A DNA stretch of 21,190 bases from JAITVB01 sp031553805 (lineage in GTDB: Bacteria; Bacteroidota; Bacteroidia; Bacteroidales; Rikenellaceae). A program made the position numbers and the translations under genes. The DNA is taken from NCBI GenBank assembly GCA_031553805.1, contig JAVBLC010000008.1, forward strand, positions 1 to 21,190, given 5' to 3'. Positions 7,033-13,581 of the stretch are shown here, piece by piece (position 1 is the first letter of the stretch; the number at the start of each line of letters is the position of its first letter). The notes under the pieces are model-generated. The model made no database searches, was not told the origin of the DNA, and saw nothing but the letters and a program-made list of their open reading frames with translations.

Positions 7033-8176
7033 ACAGCCTGCACAGCAACGCTACCGGCAACAGCAGAAAATAAAACAGCGGCTCGACCAGCGAAACGAGG
7101 GCATAACCGATAAATAGCGACGTATCGTCCGCCCGGTGGAGCGATTGCCGCACCAGGTTGAGCCACGCGTTACGGAGCACCACCATCAGGTAGGCCGAAA
7201 ACGCCAGCCGTCCGTAGCCCGGATCAACCCAGACCGCTCCTGCTACAGCCCCCAGGAAAATCAAGGCCAGCACCCAATCGACGATGCAGAACTCCCAGTT
7301 CAACCCGTCGGTCATGCCCAACCGCCGGACGTAGGCACCCACCGTGTTTGGAATATGGTCGTAAATGACCGTGCGCGGGGTAAACAGGTGGAGCGGTTTT
7401 TTCTTTTTCTTATTTCCCGCTTGCTTTTTCTCGGCCGGGTTCTCTTTTTTCTGCTGGGTGACGGTGATGCCGCCCTGGCGGTAGAGGAAATAGTTGCGGC
7501 CCTGGAACAGGTTGTTCATCTTGATCCAGAACGGTTCGTAGTCCCGCCTTTCTTCCCTTCCCTCGCGCGCAAATTCTGACACATATTCGACCGGGCCGGT
7601 AATCGTAGCCGGGGCTACAGGCGATTCCATAATGCCTGAAGCCAGTTCGACCAACGCCTCGGGTTCGAGCCGGATCGTCACTGTCGGCAAAAACAACAGA
7701 TAGCCCGGCCGGCAAAGGTTCCGGGCCAGTTGGCGGGCGGTCTTCGTCTCGACGGGTTCGAGGTCGACCACGGCCAGGTGCTCGTAAACTTCGTCGCGAG
7801 AGGTCCAGAGGCTGCGCACCGGCACGTCGCCCCCGATCCGCGGCGAAGCAGTGCGGCGCGAGAAGCGGTAATAGCCGATCAGCTCGTCGAACGCCTCTTC
7901 CTGCAACTGCGAATCGCAGATGAGGATACTCTCGTAATTCAGGTATTTCGGGGTAGCGGTCAGGCGCAGGTTGTCCAAGGCCTCGGCCCGGCGCAAGTCG
8001 CCGTGAATGACAGTCGTGATCAGCGGCTGGAGGGGCGAGACGGCAATGACGTCGATGTCGAGGTCGTTGGCAATGTTGCGGTAGCGCTTCAACAGCATCG
8101 CCGCACGGATGAGCATCACCACATAGAACAAGGTAATGACAGCCAACACCCAGGAGATGAATGCAAAAATGGTCAT
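7004..8176 (-). CDS. Membrane protein with degenerate GT2-like domain
   Basis: The 390-residue product is the last gene of a three-gene minus-strand operon; its ATG overlaps the upstream stop as ATGA. It has an N-terminal membrane helix (residues 4-24), a cytoplasmic domain, and C-terminal hydrophobic helices near 300-318, 325-337 and 355-378, the layout of processive family-2 glycosyltransferases. Several segments line up with GT2 landmarks: YLNYESILICDSQ (79-90) with the first Rossmann strands, KTARQLARN (145-153) with the K..ALN region, GYLLFLPTVTIRLEPEAL (158-175) with the strand that normally carries DxD, and IPNTVGAYVRRLGMTDG (275-291) with the P.T..Q..RW region. DxD is replaced by PTV and QxxRW is absent, so catalysis is unlikely. 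A Lys-rich linker lies at 249-260. The fold assignment is inferred from pattern alone. The alternative is an unrelated membrane protein. Confidence 0.6.
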   Translation of the reverse strand: MTIFAFISWVLAVITLFYVVMLIRAAMLLKRYRNIANDLDIDVIAVSPLQPLITTVIHGDLRRAEALDNLRLTATPKYLNYESILICDSQLQEEAFDELIGYYRFSRRTASPRIGGDVPVRSLWTSRDEVYEHLAVVDLEPVETKTARQLARNLCRPGYLLFLPTVTIRLEPEALVELASGIMESPVAPATITGPVEYVSEFAREGREERRDYEPFWIKMNNLFQGRNYFLYRQGGITVTQQKKENPAEKKQAGNKKKKKPLHLFTPRTVIYDHIPNTVGAYVRRLGMTDGLNWEFCIVDWVLALIFLGAVAGAVWVDPGYGRLAFSAYLMVVLRNAWLNLVRQSLHRADDTSLFIGYALVSLVEPLFYFLLLPVALLCRLFNLPPCRVM

Positions 8177-8952
8177 ACGACAACTGATATATTAACACGT
8201 TCCTTCGCAGGGGCCTTCCCGCCCTTTCTGCGGGCGGCCGACGTTTCAAAGAGCAGGGTTTCGATCTCGTCCTCATAGCCCGCCACCGAGAAAAGCCCGA
8301 TCAGCCGCAGGCCGAGCAGGGCCACGCTGCGGTTTTTCGAACGCAACAGCAGGCCGAGGTTGTCGACCGGGATACCGTCGCGCACGATCAGACCGTGGAT
8401 ATTGGCCCACGCACGGGGTGAAAGGGGAAAAGTGTAATTTTTGAGGATGAGCATCATGCGTTCGGGGTGGGCCTTGATGCGGGCCATCAGGGCAAACATC
8501 CGCACATTACGGTTCCTACTGTAGAGCAGGTGCCCCAATTCGTAGAGGGTGTTGCGCTGAACCTGGACGGTCGAATAGATCGACAGCGCCCGGCACTGCC
8601 ACTCCTTATTCCGTTTCTTGCAGATGCGGATCAGGTCGACGTAGAGGGCGTTCGACCGGAAAGCAAGCAACAGTAGCCGGTTTTCAAGGCCGGTGACCAC
8701 GCCCGACAACCGGGCGGTCATCTGGATCTGGCTACGGTCGTGGATCTGGCTTTCTTCGATGCCCGGAAAACGGAACGACGGCAGCGTCCGTCCCGGCCGA
8801 AGGTATTCGACCAGGATACGCCGGTACTGGGCTTCGGCCGCCTCGAACTTGGCCCGGCCGCGATTGCGCCTGGTGAAATCGAAGATCGAATATCCCCACA
8901 GCCACATGATGCCGCCAAATAGTCCAATCGTCAATCCTGTGATTATATCCAT
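8173..8952 (-). CDS. Membrane-anchored HEAT-like repeat protein
   Basis: The 259-residue product is the middle gene of the operon. It overlaps the upstream gene by ten bases and the downstream gene by four. A single N-terminal membrane helix (about residues 4-20, ITGLTIGLFGGIMWLWG) is followed by basic residues (RRNRGR), predicting a cytoplasmic body. From about residue 95 the sequence is a run of amphipathic helix pairs with Leu-rich spacing (NALYVDLIRICKKRNKEWQC, NRNVRMFALMARIKAHPERM, NRSVALLGLRLIGLFSVAGY), which resembles degenerate HEAT/Armadillo repeats that scaffold protein partners. No catalytic motif is seen. The tight coupling implies that it works with its two neighbours, perhaps bridging the receiver-like protein and the membrane protein. 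The HEAT assignment is from pattern only. Confidence 0.6.
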   Translation of the reverse strand: MDIITGLTIGLFGGIMWLWGYSIFDFTRRNRGRAKFEAAEAQYRRILVEYLRPGRTLPSFRFPGIEESQIHDRSQIQMTARLSGVVTGLENRLLLLAFRSNALYVDLIRICKKRNKEWQCRALSIYSTVQVQRNTLYELGHLLYSRNRNVRMFALMARIKAHPERMMLILKNYTFPLSPRAWANIHGLIVRDGIPVDNLGLLLRSKNRSVALLGLRLIGLFSVAGYEDEIETLLFETSAARRKGGKAPAKERVNISVVV

Positions 8953-9293
8953 TCCGCAATTCGTTGAGTAAAACGTTCAAGATCAATGGGTAACGATACA
9001 TAGTTTTTGACCCCCATCTGGCGTGCCTTCATAATCACCCGCTCGTCATAAACCGAAGAGAGAATAGCCACCGCGTAGCCCGCACGGATCAGCCGCACGG
9101 CCTCGGGCGAAGAAGTGAACGGATAGTGAAGCACCAGCAGTATCCGGTCGTTTTCACGGTCCAACACCGCCGGATCAAGTTCGCGGCGCGTAATGCACAG
9201 CGTCTCACGGCCAGAAAGCCGCGCCCGGTCGAGTAGCAACTCTCCAAATAACTTGTCGTCGCAACGGATAACAATCCGCATCGTATCTATCAT
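8943..9293 (-). CDS. Receiver-like domain protein lacking the phospho-Asp
   Basis: This 116-residue stand-alone protein is first in the operon. It has the alternating beta/alpha pattern of a CheY-type receiver: MRIVIRCDDKLFGELLL (residues 5-21), RILLVLHYPF (50-59), VAILSSVYDERVIMKARQMG (75-94), and KNYVSLPIDLERFTQRI (96-112). Acidic residues D12-D13 remain, and Ser79/80 may stand for the conserved Thr/Ser. The phospho-acceptor position in the LLxL strand is Val54, and the invariant Lys before Pro is Leu101. It is therefore best read as a pseudo-receiver that signals by binding rather than by phosphorylation. No output domain follows. The ATG at 9293 is used; the Met codon at 9281 is an equally good start. 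A histidine kinase is not encoded nearby. Confidence 0.65.
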   Translation of the reverse strand: MIDTMRIVIRCDDKLFGELLLDRARLSGRETLCITRRELDPAVLDRENDRILLVLHYPFTSSPEAVRLIRAGYAVAILSSVYDERVIMKARQMGVKNYVSLPIDLERFTQRIAEWI

Positions 9294-9308
9294 TTATTAA
9301 ATTCGTAG

Positions 9309-9316
9309 TAAATATA
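9309..9316 (-). promoter_or_regulatory. Candidate -7 element of the receiver-HEAT-GT operon
   Basis: Read on the minus strand this is TATATTTA, one base off TAnnTTTG, ending 15 bases before the ATG at 9293. A TTTTG lies 23 bases further upstream, slightly beyond the usual 19-21 base spacing. It is the only recognisable promoter for the operon in the 248-base gap 9294-9541, which otherwise is A/T-rich and holds no gene. Confidence 0.35.
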
Positions 9317-9541
9317 CTAATTAAATTCTCTAATCACACCAAAATCGGCAAATAATTTAACAAAATATTAACACTTTGCTCATATATACGCACCGCATAG
9401 CCCGTAAAAAGTAGCCATTTACAATATTTTAGGGTGAATTTTAAAAATCTCCTGCCGATTGATAAAAACATGCACAACAAGGAAGGCCGGAGTAGATGCT
9501 CAACCCGGATTTCGTTTTCCACGGCACGAAGCCGCAGCCCG

Positions 9542-10990
9542 CTACTCAAAAAAACGTTCGTCGAAATTGACAAACCAGACCCGATCGGTGGCACGGGTCA
9601 AGGCGGTGTAGAGCCACCGCAGCAGGTCCCGGTTCATCTCCTCCTCGCCAAACAACATTTTGTCGATGAATACCGCCCGCCACTGTCCACCCTGGGCCTT
9701 GTGGCAAGTGACGGCGTAGGCGAATTTGACCTGCATCGCGTTGTAATAGGGGTCTTCGCGGATGGCTTTGTAGCGTTTGGCCTTGGTCGTCAATTCGGCG
9801 TAATCCTGCTCGACGCCGTAGAAGAGTTGTTTGCTCTGCTCCGAAGTGAGCGAGGGCGAAGCGCTTTGCAGCGTATCGAGGATAATCCGGCATTCGAGTT
9901 CGAAATCGTCGTAGTCCGGGAAACGCAGCAACACCTCGGCAAAGCGGAAACCGAACTGCTCGTCTTCCCGGCGGAGCTTGACCAGTTCGGCAATGTCGCC
10001 GTTGGCGATGAAATCGAGGCGGTCGCCCTCGGCCGTGCCCGCTTCCTCCTGCTCGCGGTTCGCCAGCTCGAGGAAGTGGTAGTTGTTCTTGACCACCATC
10101 AGCATATCGCCCGACGAAAGCTCCTCCTCGCGGCAGAGGATGTGGCGGCGAATCCCTTCATTGAACTGGTTGGCCCGCTTATTCGAACGGGTGATCACGA
10201 TCGTGTTCTCCATCCCGTAGCGGTCGTAAGCTTCGGACAACTCTTCCAGGAATTCGCCCCCGTCGATCCGCTTCACATCCGGAAATCCTTCGAGACGGAA
10301 CATCGGGATGTCGGCGATCTCCTCCTCGATCATGCAGCGCACAAGCGTGGCATTGAACAGGATGCCCGACTCCTCGCTCTGGCGCATCACCTCGTCGAGG
10401 GTCACTCCTTCGACGGGGCCGTAAACGCCCATCGCACGGGGGTCGAGCGCCGGGCTGTAGTCGAGCCCCACCGGCGGCAACTGGGCGCGATCGCCCACCA
10501 CGATCAGTTTGCATCCAGGACCGCTGCGCACATAGCGCACCAGATCGTCCAACAGACACCCCGACCCGAAAAGCCCCGCATCGCCCCCATAATTAGACAG
10601 CATCGACGCCTCGTCGACCACGAAGATCGCCCCGCGGTGACGGTTGATGTCGAGTTCAAACCGCGAACTCTCGGAAGCGAGCGTCCGTTGGCGATAAATC
10701 TTCTTATGGATCGTGTAGGCCGCAGCGCCCGAAAACTGTGTCATCACCTTGGCCGCCCGCCCCGTGGGGGCCAGCAACACGCATTGCACCTTCATCTCGC
10801 GGAGCGCCCGGACCAAGGCCGAAACGACCGTTGTTTTGCCCGTTCCGGCATAGCCGTTGACCATCAGAATCGACTCCGGGGCGGGCGCCGAAACGAACTC
10901 CGATAATTTTTCTATTAAATTTTTTTGTCCAACTGTTGGTTGGAACGTAAATTTACCATAAATTTGGGTCGAAATATGTGCACTGAGCAT
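9542..10990 (-). CDS. RecD-like SF1B ATP-dependent DNA helicase
   Basis: The 482-residue product is a 5'-3' superfamily 1B helicase of the short RecD-like/Pif1-like type common in Bacteroidetes, with no N-terminal RecD2 extension. Visible motifs are Q-motif-like QKNLIEKL (22-29), Walker A GYAGTGKT (46-53), motif Ia LLAPTGRAA (72-80), Walker B VVDEASM (124-130), motif III GDRAQLPPVG (166-175), the UvrD_C_2-type TCHKAQGGQW (428-437), and motif VI YTALTRA (461-467). It has no signal peptide and should be cytoplasmic. No RecB or RecC partner is adjacent, so a stand-alone repair or replication-fork role is likely. The ATG at 10990 places about 20 residues before the conserved region. The gene diverges from the plus-strand gene at 11120. 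The long plus-strand open frame covering the same bases is its shadow. Confidence 0.9.
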   Translation of the reverse strand: MLSAHISTQIYGKFTFQPTVGQKNLIEKLSEFVSAPAPESILMVNGYAGTGKTTVVSALVRALREMKVQCVLLAPTGRAAKVMTQFSGAAAYTIHKKIYRQRTLASESSRFELDINRHRGAIFVVDEASMLSNYGGDAGLFGSGCLLDDLVRYVRSGPGCKLIVVGDRAQLPPVGLDYSPALDPRAMGVYGPVEGVTLDEVMRQSEESGILFNATLVRCMIEEEIADIPMFRLEGFPDVKRIDGGEFLEELSEAYDRYGMENTIVITRSNKRANQFNEGIRRHILCREEELSSGDMLMVVKNNYHFLELANREQEEAGTAEGDRLDFIANGDIAELVKLRREDEQFGFRFAEVLLRFPDYDDFELECRIILDTLQSASPSLTSEQSKQLFYGVEQDYAELTTKAKRYKAIREDPYYNAMQVKFAYAVTCHKAQGGQWRAVFIDKMLFGEEEMNRDLLRWLYTALTRATDRVWFVNFDERFFE

Positions 10991-11119
10991 CGGGGCTATA
11001 CTTTTTCACGTAGGGCTGAGAATGTGAGGGGGTTACGCCGGACGGCACAAGCGTCGCAAGCCGGACTTCCCGCAGAGGGCCATACGAATTACAGCACAAA
11101 CTTAATCAAAAAATAACAC

Positions 11120-11734
11120 ATGAAAACCTTAATCAAGTTAGGCCTTGCCGTCGTGATCCTCCTTTTCGCGTGGCTTCTGGTGAAACAATTTACCACTCCG
11201 ATGAACTTCGCCACCGAAAGGGCAACCCGTGAAGCCGTAATCATCGAGCAGTTGAAAGACATCCGTACCGCCCAGCGCGCGTACCGCCAGACCCACCAGC
11301 GCTACACTACGAGCATGGATACGCTGATCGACTTCGTGCTCCACGACTCAATGACCTACGAACGTGCCATCGGATCGGAAGACGACTCGATTGCAGTGGC
11401 CCGTGGCCTGGTGAAACGTGAATCGTTCAAAATGGCTGTAAAGGACACTATCTTCTCGGGCAAAGGCTATAGCGACCAGTACATCCGCGACTTGAAAATT
11501 ATCCCGTATTCGAACGGCCAGCAGGTCATTATGGACGCCGGGGCGCTGACCACCGAATCGAAGGTGACCGTGATCGTGTTCGAAGCCAAGGTTCCGTATA
11601 AAGCGTTCCTGAGCGACCTGAACCAACAACAGTTGATCAACCTGATCGACGAACGCAAAAACTTTGAAAAATATCCCGGCCTGAAAGTGGGTTCGATGGC
11701 CGAAGCCACCAACGACGCCGGTAACTGGGAATAA
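11120..11734 (+). CDS. Membrane-anchored conserved hypothetical protein
   Basis: The 204-residue product has one N-terminal hydrophobic helix (about residues 5-21, IKLGLAVVILLFAWLLV). It is followed by a long predicted helix (TERATREAVIIEQLKDIRTAQRAYRQ, about 32-57) and then a soluble region. A hydrophobic anchor continuing into an amphipathic helix, with AQRAYRQTHQRYTTSMDTLIDF after it, recalls type IV pilin or pseudopilin N-termini. However, no prepilin peptidase site (G followed by F and E at +5) is visible, so this is a resemblance only. No enzyme motif is seen. It precedes a DUF3822 gene and rsmD on the same strand, an arrangement I associate with Bacteroidales core genomes. The 129-base gap before it contains TACTTTTT at 10998-11005, a weak -7 candidate. 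Function is unknown. Confidence 0.72.
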   Translation: MKTLIKLGLAVVILLFAWLLVKQFTTPMNFATERATREAVIIEQLKDIRTAQRAYRQTHQRYTTSMDTLIDFVLHDSMTYERAIGSEDDSIAVARGLVKRESFKMAVKDTIFSGKGYSDQYIRDLKIIPYSNGQQVIMDAGALTTESKVTVIVFEAKVPYKAFLSDLNQQQLINLIDERKNFEKYPGLKVGSMAEATNDAGNWE

Positions 11735-11777
11735 CGGGCGTACACGCCCTCATTCCCGTTGCAGCCTGAAAAAACAA

Positions 11778-12479
11778 ATGCAACAGGAAAACAACTTGCA
11801 AAACAACCGATTATCCATCCGGATCACCCCGGATGGATTTTCGTTTTGCACCGCCGGGGAGGATGAAACTCCGCTTACATCTGGCCTTGTAACCCCGGAC
11901 CGACTCGCGACGACACTGACAGAGAACACCTGGCTGCAACCGCCCTTTGACCGGGTTTGCGCCTCGTGGGAAACGCGAAAAGCCTGCTTGATTCCGACCG
12001 CACTATTCGACCACAGCCGGACCGAAACCTACCTGGCCCTCAACGGCACGCCTGCCGATGAAGCGACGGAAATCGTCATCCACAACCCTTGGGGCGAAGA
12101 GGCGGAACTCGTTTACGCCGTCGACCGTCAGATGAAAGCCAACATAGAACGTCATTTCCCGGGACTGGATTATAGCCATCCCCTACTCGAGCTTCTGGCC
12201 CACAACGCCGGAAAATCCAACTTGCTGCTGGTCGAACAAACCGCGCGACACGCTTTCCTCGTCCTGCACCTGGGCGGACGCCTGAGGGCGGCCGAAGCAC
12301 TTCCCTGCGCCGGATTCGCCGACCTGCTGCTGGCAGTCAACCGCATCATCGTTGCCGGAAAGGCGGGACGCGTGTGCATCCGCTGCTTCGGAGCGACGGG
12401 GGAAACGACGGGCCGCGAGTTGAGCCGCTACCACCCCGATGTAGAAATCGACCGCGTGGCCGGAAAGGAGGAAGCGTGA
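11778..12479 (+). CDS. DUF3822 family protein
   Basis: The 233-residue product opens with the family-like NRLSIRITPDGFSF and has the length and gene position (immediately upstream of rsmD) expected for DUF3822 (Pfam PF12864), a Bacteroidetes-restricted family of unknown function. Internal blocks such as DRVCASWETRKACLIPTALF and NLLLVEQTARHAFLVLHLGGRL suggest a two-lobed alpha/beta fold, possibly of the actin/ribokinase-like (ASKHA) type, but this is a guess. No membrane segment is present. It starts 43 bases after the preceding gene, and its stop overlaps the rsmD GTG start (GTGA), so the pair is translationally coupled. The C-terminal ~20 codons contain the ribosome-binding site used by rsmD. 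Confidence 0.8.
   Translation: MQQENNLQNNRLSIRITPDGFSFCTAGEDETPLTSGLVTPDRLATTLTENTWLQPPFDRVCASWETRKACLIPTALFDHSRTETYLALNGTPADEATEIVIHNPWGEEAELVYAVDRQMKANIERHFPGLDYSHPLLELLAHNAGKSNLLLVEQTARHAFLVLHLGGRLRAAEALPCAGFADLLLAVNRIIVAGKAGRVCIRCFGATGETTGRELSRYHPDVEIDRVAGKEEA
12465..12472 (+). promoter_or_regulatory. Strong Shine-Dalgarno site for rsmD
   Basis: AAGGAGGA sits three bases before the GTG at 12476. Such a complete anti-16S match is uncommon in Bacteroidetes, where most genes lack one. It decides the rsmD start and probably offsets the weak GTG codon and the overlap with the DUF3822 stop. Confidence 0.7.
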
Positions 12480-13009
12480 GGATCGTCAGCGGAAAATACA
12501 AAGGGCGTATGCTCCATCCCCCGAAAAATCTCCGGGCACGGCCTACGACCGACTTTGCCAAGGAGAACCTGTTCAACGTATTATATAATGTGTTGGATTT
12601 CGAGGAGGTCGATGCGCTCGACCTTTTTTCGGGCACGGGATCGATCAGCTATGAACTGGCCTCACGCGGCATCCGATCGGTGACCTCGGTCGAGATCAAC
12701 GCGGTACACTATCGGTTCATTCAGGACACAGCGCGCGAATTGGGCATTACGAACCTCTATGCCGCCAGGGCCAACGCATTCCTATATATAAAGGGGTGCA
12801 AAAAGCAATTCGGGCTGATTTTCGCCGATCCACCATACGACATTGCCGGTTCGGAAACGCTTCCACAGATGATTTTTGACCACAATCTGCTTCTCCCGGA
12901 GGGCGTCTTCGTTCTGGAGCATTCCCGGAATCTCGATTTTTCGAATCACCCAAATTTTTCAGAAACAAGAAATTACGGGAGTGTCCATTTCTCATTCTTC
13001 AAAAATTAG
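12476..13009 (+). CDS. rsmD: 16S rRNA (guanine-966-N2)-methyltransferase RsmD
   Basis: RsmD methylates G966 of 16S rRNA on the assembled 30S precursor using S-adenosylmethionine. The 177-residue product begins with the family opening RIVSGKYKGRMLHPPKN and ARPTTDFAKENLFNVL. It continues with the SAM-binding loop DLFSGTGSISYELASRG (about residues 53-69), and contains the N6/N2-methylase signature FADPPYD (about 117-123). The GTG start at 12476 overlaps the stop of the DUF3822 gene and is supported by the adjacent Shine-Dalgarno sequence; open-frame codons upstream are not conserved. The length is typical. The gene ends about 45 bases before the tRNA-Asp promoter. Identification is firm. Confidence 0.95.
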   Translation: MRIVSGKYKGRMLHPPKNLRARPTTDFAKENLFNVLYNVLDFEEVDALDLFSGTGSISYELASRGIRSVTSVEINAVHYRFIQDTARELGITNLYAARANAFLYIKGCKKQFGLIFADPPYDIAGSETLPQMIFDHNLLLPEGVFVLEHSRNLDFSNHPNFSETRNYGSVHFSFFKN

Positions 13010-13026
13010 GGGATTTTTTCGCCTAC

Positions 13027-13060
13027 TTTTTGCATATTAAAAAACTTGTCATTACCTTTG
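13027..13060 (+). promoter_or_regulatory. Full Bacteroidetes promoter for tRNA-Asp
   Basis: TTTTTG (13027-13032), 20 bases of spacer, and TACCTTTG (13053-13060) match the -33/-7 consensus TTTG-N19/20-TAnnTTTG. Transcription should start near 13065, giving a leader of about 70 bases that RNase P would remove from the tRNA. This is the best complete promoter in the window. Confidence 0.8.
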
Positions 13061-13137
13061 CCCTACCAAAACCGGAAACCGGGGCGCGAGGATGAAAATC
13101 CGAGCGTTTCTAAGGGAAACGGTGGCGACAAAAAAAC

Positions 13138-13214
13138 GGTGTGGTAGTTCAGCTGGTTAGAATACCTGCCTGTCACGCAGGGGGTCGCGGGTTCGAGTCC
13201 CGTCCATACCGCCA
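13138..13214 (+). tRNA. tRNA-Asp (GTC)
   Basis: The 77-base gene folds into a normal cloverleaf. Acceptor GGTGTGG (13138-13144) pairs with CCATACC (13204-13210). The D arm contains AGCTGG. The anticodon stem CCTGC/GCAGG encloses CTGTCAC with anticodon GTC (13172-13174). The T arm GCGGG/CCCGT encloses TTCGAGT. Discriminator G13211 is followed by an encoded CCA (13212-13214). The GTC anticodon and G discriminator fit aspartate. It has its own promoter upstream and terminator downstream, and its 3' end is partly duplicated at 15195. Confidence 0.97.
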
Positions 13215-13249
13215 CCTAAGAAAATCACTGATAATCATTTGATTGTCAG
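13200..13249 (+). repeat. Left copy of tRNA-3'-end/terminator direct repeat
   Basis: CCGTCCATACCGC (13200-13212, tRNA-Asp 3' end) and the 22-base terminator core starting CTGATAATCA (13228-13249) recur in the same order and orientation at 15195-15237. The first block has one mismatch and the second has two. The spacer between blocks is seven bases longer here. This copy is the functional tRNA end. Confidence 0.65.
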
Positions 13250-13262
13250 TGATTTTTGTTTT
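13221..13262 (+). terminator. Intrinsic terminator after tRNA-Asp
   Basis: AAAATCACTGATAATCA (13221-13237) pairs with TGATTGTCAGTGATTTT (13240-13256) with one mismatch around a two-base nominal loop (a larger loop in practice), then TGTTTTTG. It begins seven bases after the tRNA CCA. Its core is repeated, with two changes, at 15216-15237. Confidence 0.85.
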
Positions 13263-13581
13263 TGTACCACCAGTCTTCCGAAAATCATAAAATACATTCA
13301 CAATCAATGCATTAGCAGAAATAAATGCTTGTTGCTCTCACCCGCTCTGTAACCAATCCGTAACCATCATACGACAAATTGCGATATGGTTACAAATTGG
13401 TTCAGGACAAATATTCATTTGGACATTATTGATATGGCTGATTATTAGCCATTTCATGTTTTTTGCGATTTGTTTTATGATTTTCAGAATGAGTCGCGAG
13501 GTCAAGTACTGCCCGGCTCAAATTATTTAGGGGTGGAACAATTGGGCATACTTTTTGTTTTGTGGTTTAATCATTTAAATC
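13263..13581. other. A/T-rich spacer before the DUF1254 gene
   Basis: No gene is visible in these ~320 bases. An imperfect inverted repeat pairs TAACCAATCCGTAACC (13350-13365) with GGTTACAAATTGGTTC (13388-13403), with GTAACCA also repeated directly within the left arm. A short palindrome, ATGGCTGATTATTAGCCAT, lies near 13434-13453. TACTTTTTG near 13551-13559 is one base too long for a perfect -7 element and lies about 25 bases upstream of the ATG at 13582, so it is the most likely promoter of that gene. I found no integrase remnant that I could defend. Confidence 0.4.

Noticed and set aside
9434..10906. A 490-codon open frame on the plus strand, antisense to the helicase gene.
   Set aside because: The minus-strand frame carries all SF1 helicase motifs. 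The plus frame is rich in His/Arg/Val/Glu as expected of a shadow in high-G+C DNA and has no recognisable domain.
10991..11119. Leader containing GGGGCT...GGGCTGAGA, reminiscent of the TPP riboswitch core.
   Set aside because: The second conserved half (the AACCTGA and GATAATGCC blocks) is missing, and the downstream gene is not a thiamin gene.
13349..13403. Imperfect inverted repeat with GTAACC units, considered as a recombinase site or integrase remnant.
   Set aside because: The mismatches, the lack of any recombinase gene and the absence of a second copy make a specific call unsupported. It is mentioned only in the spacer entry.
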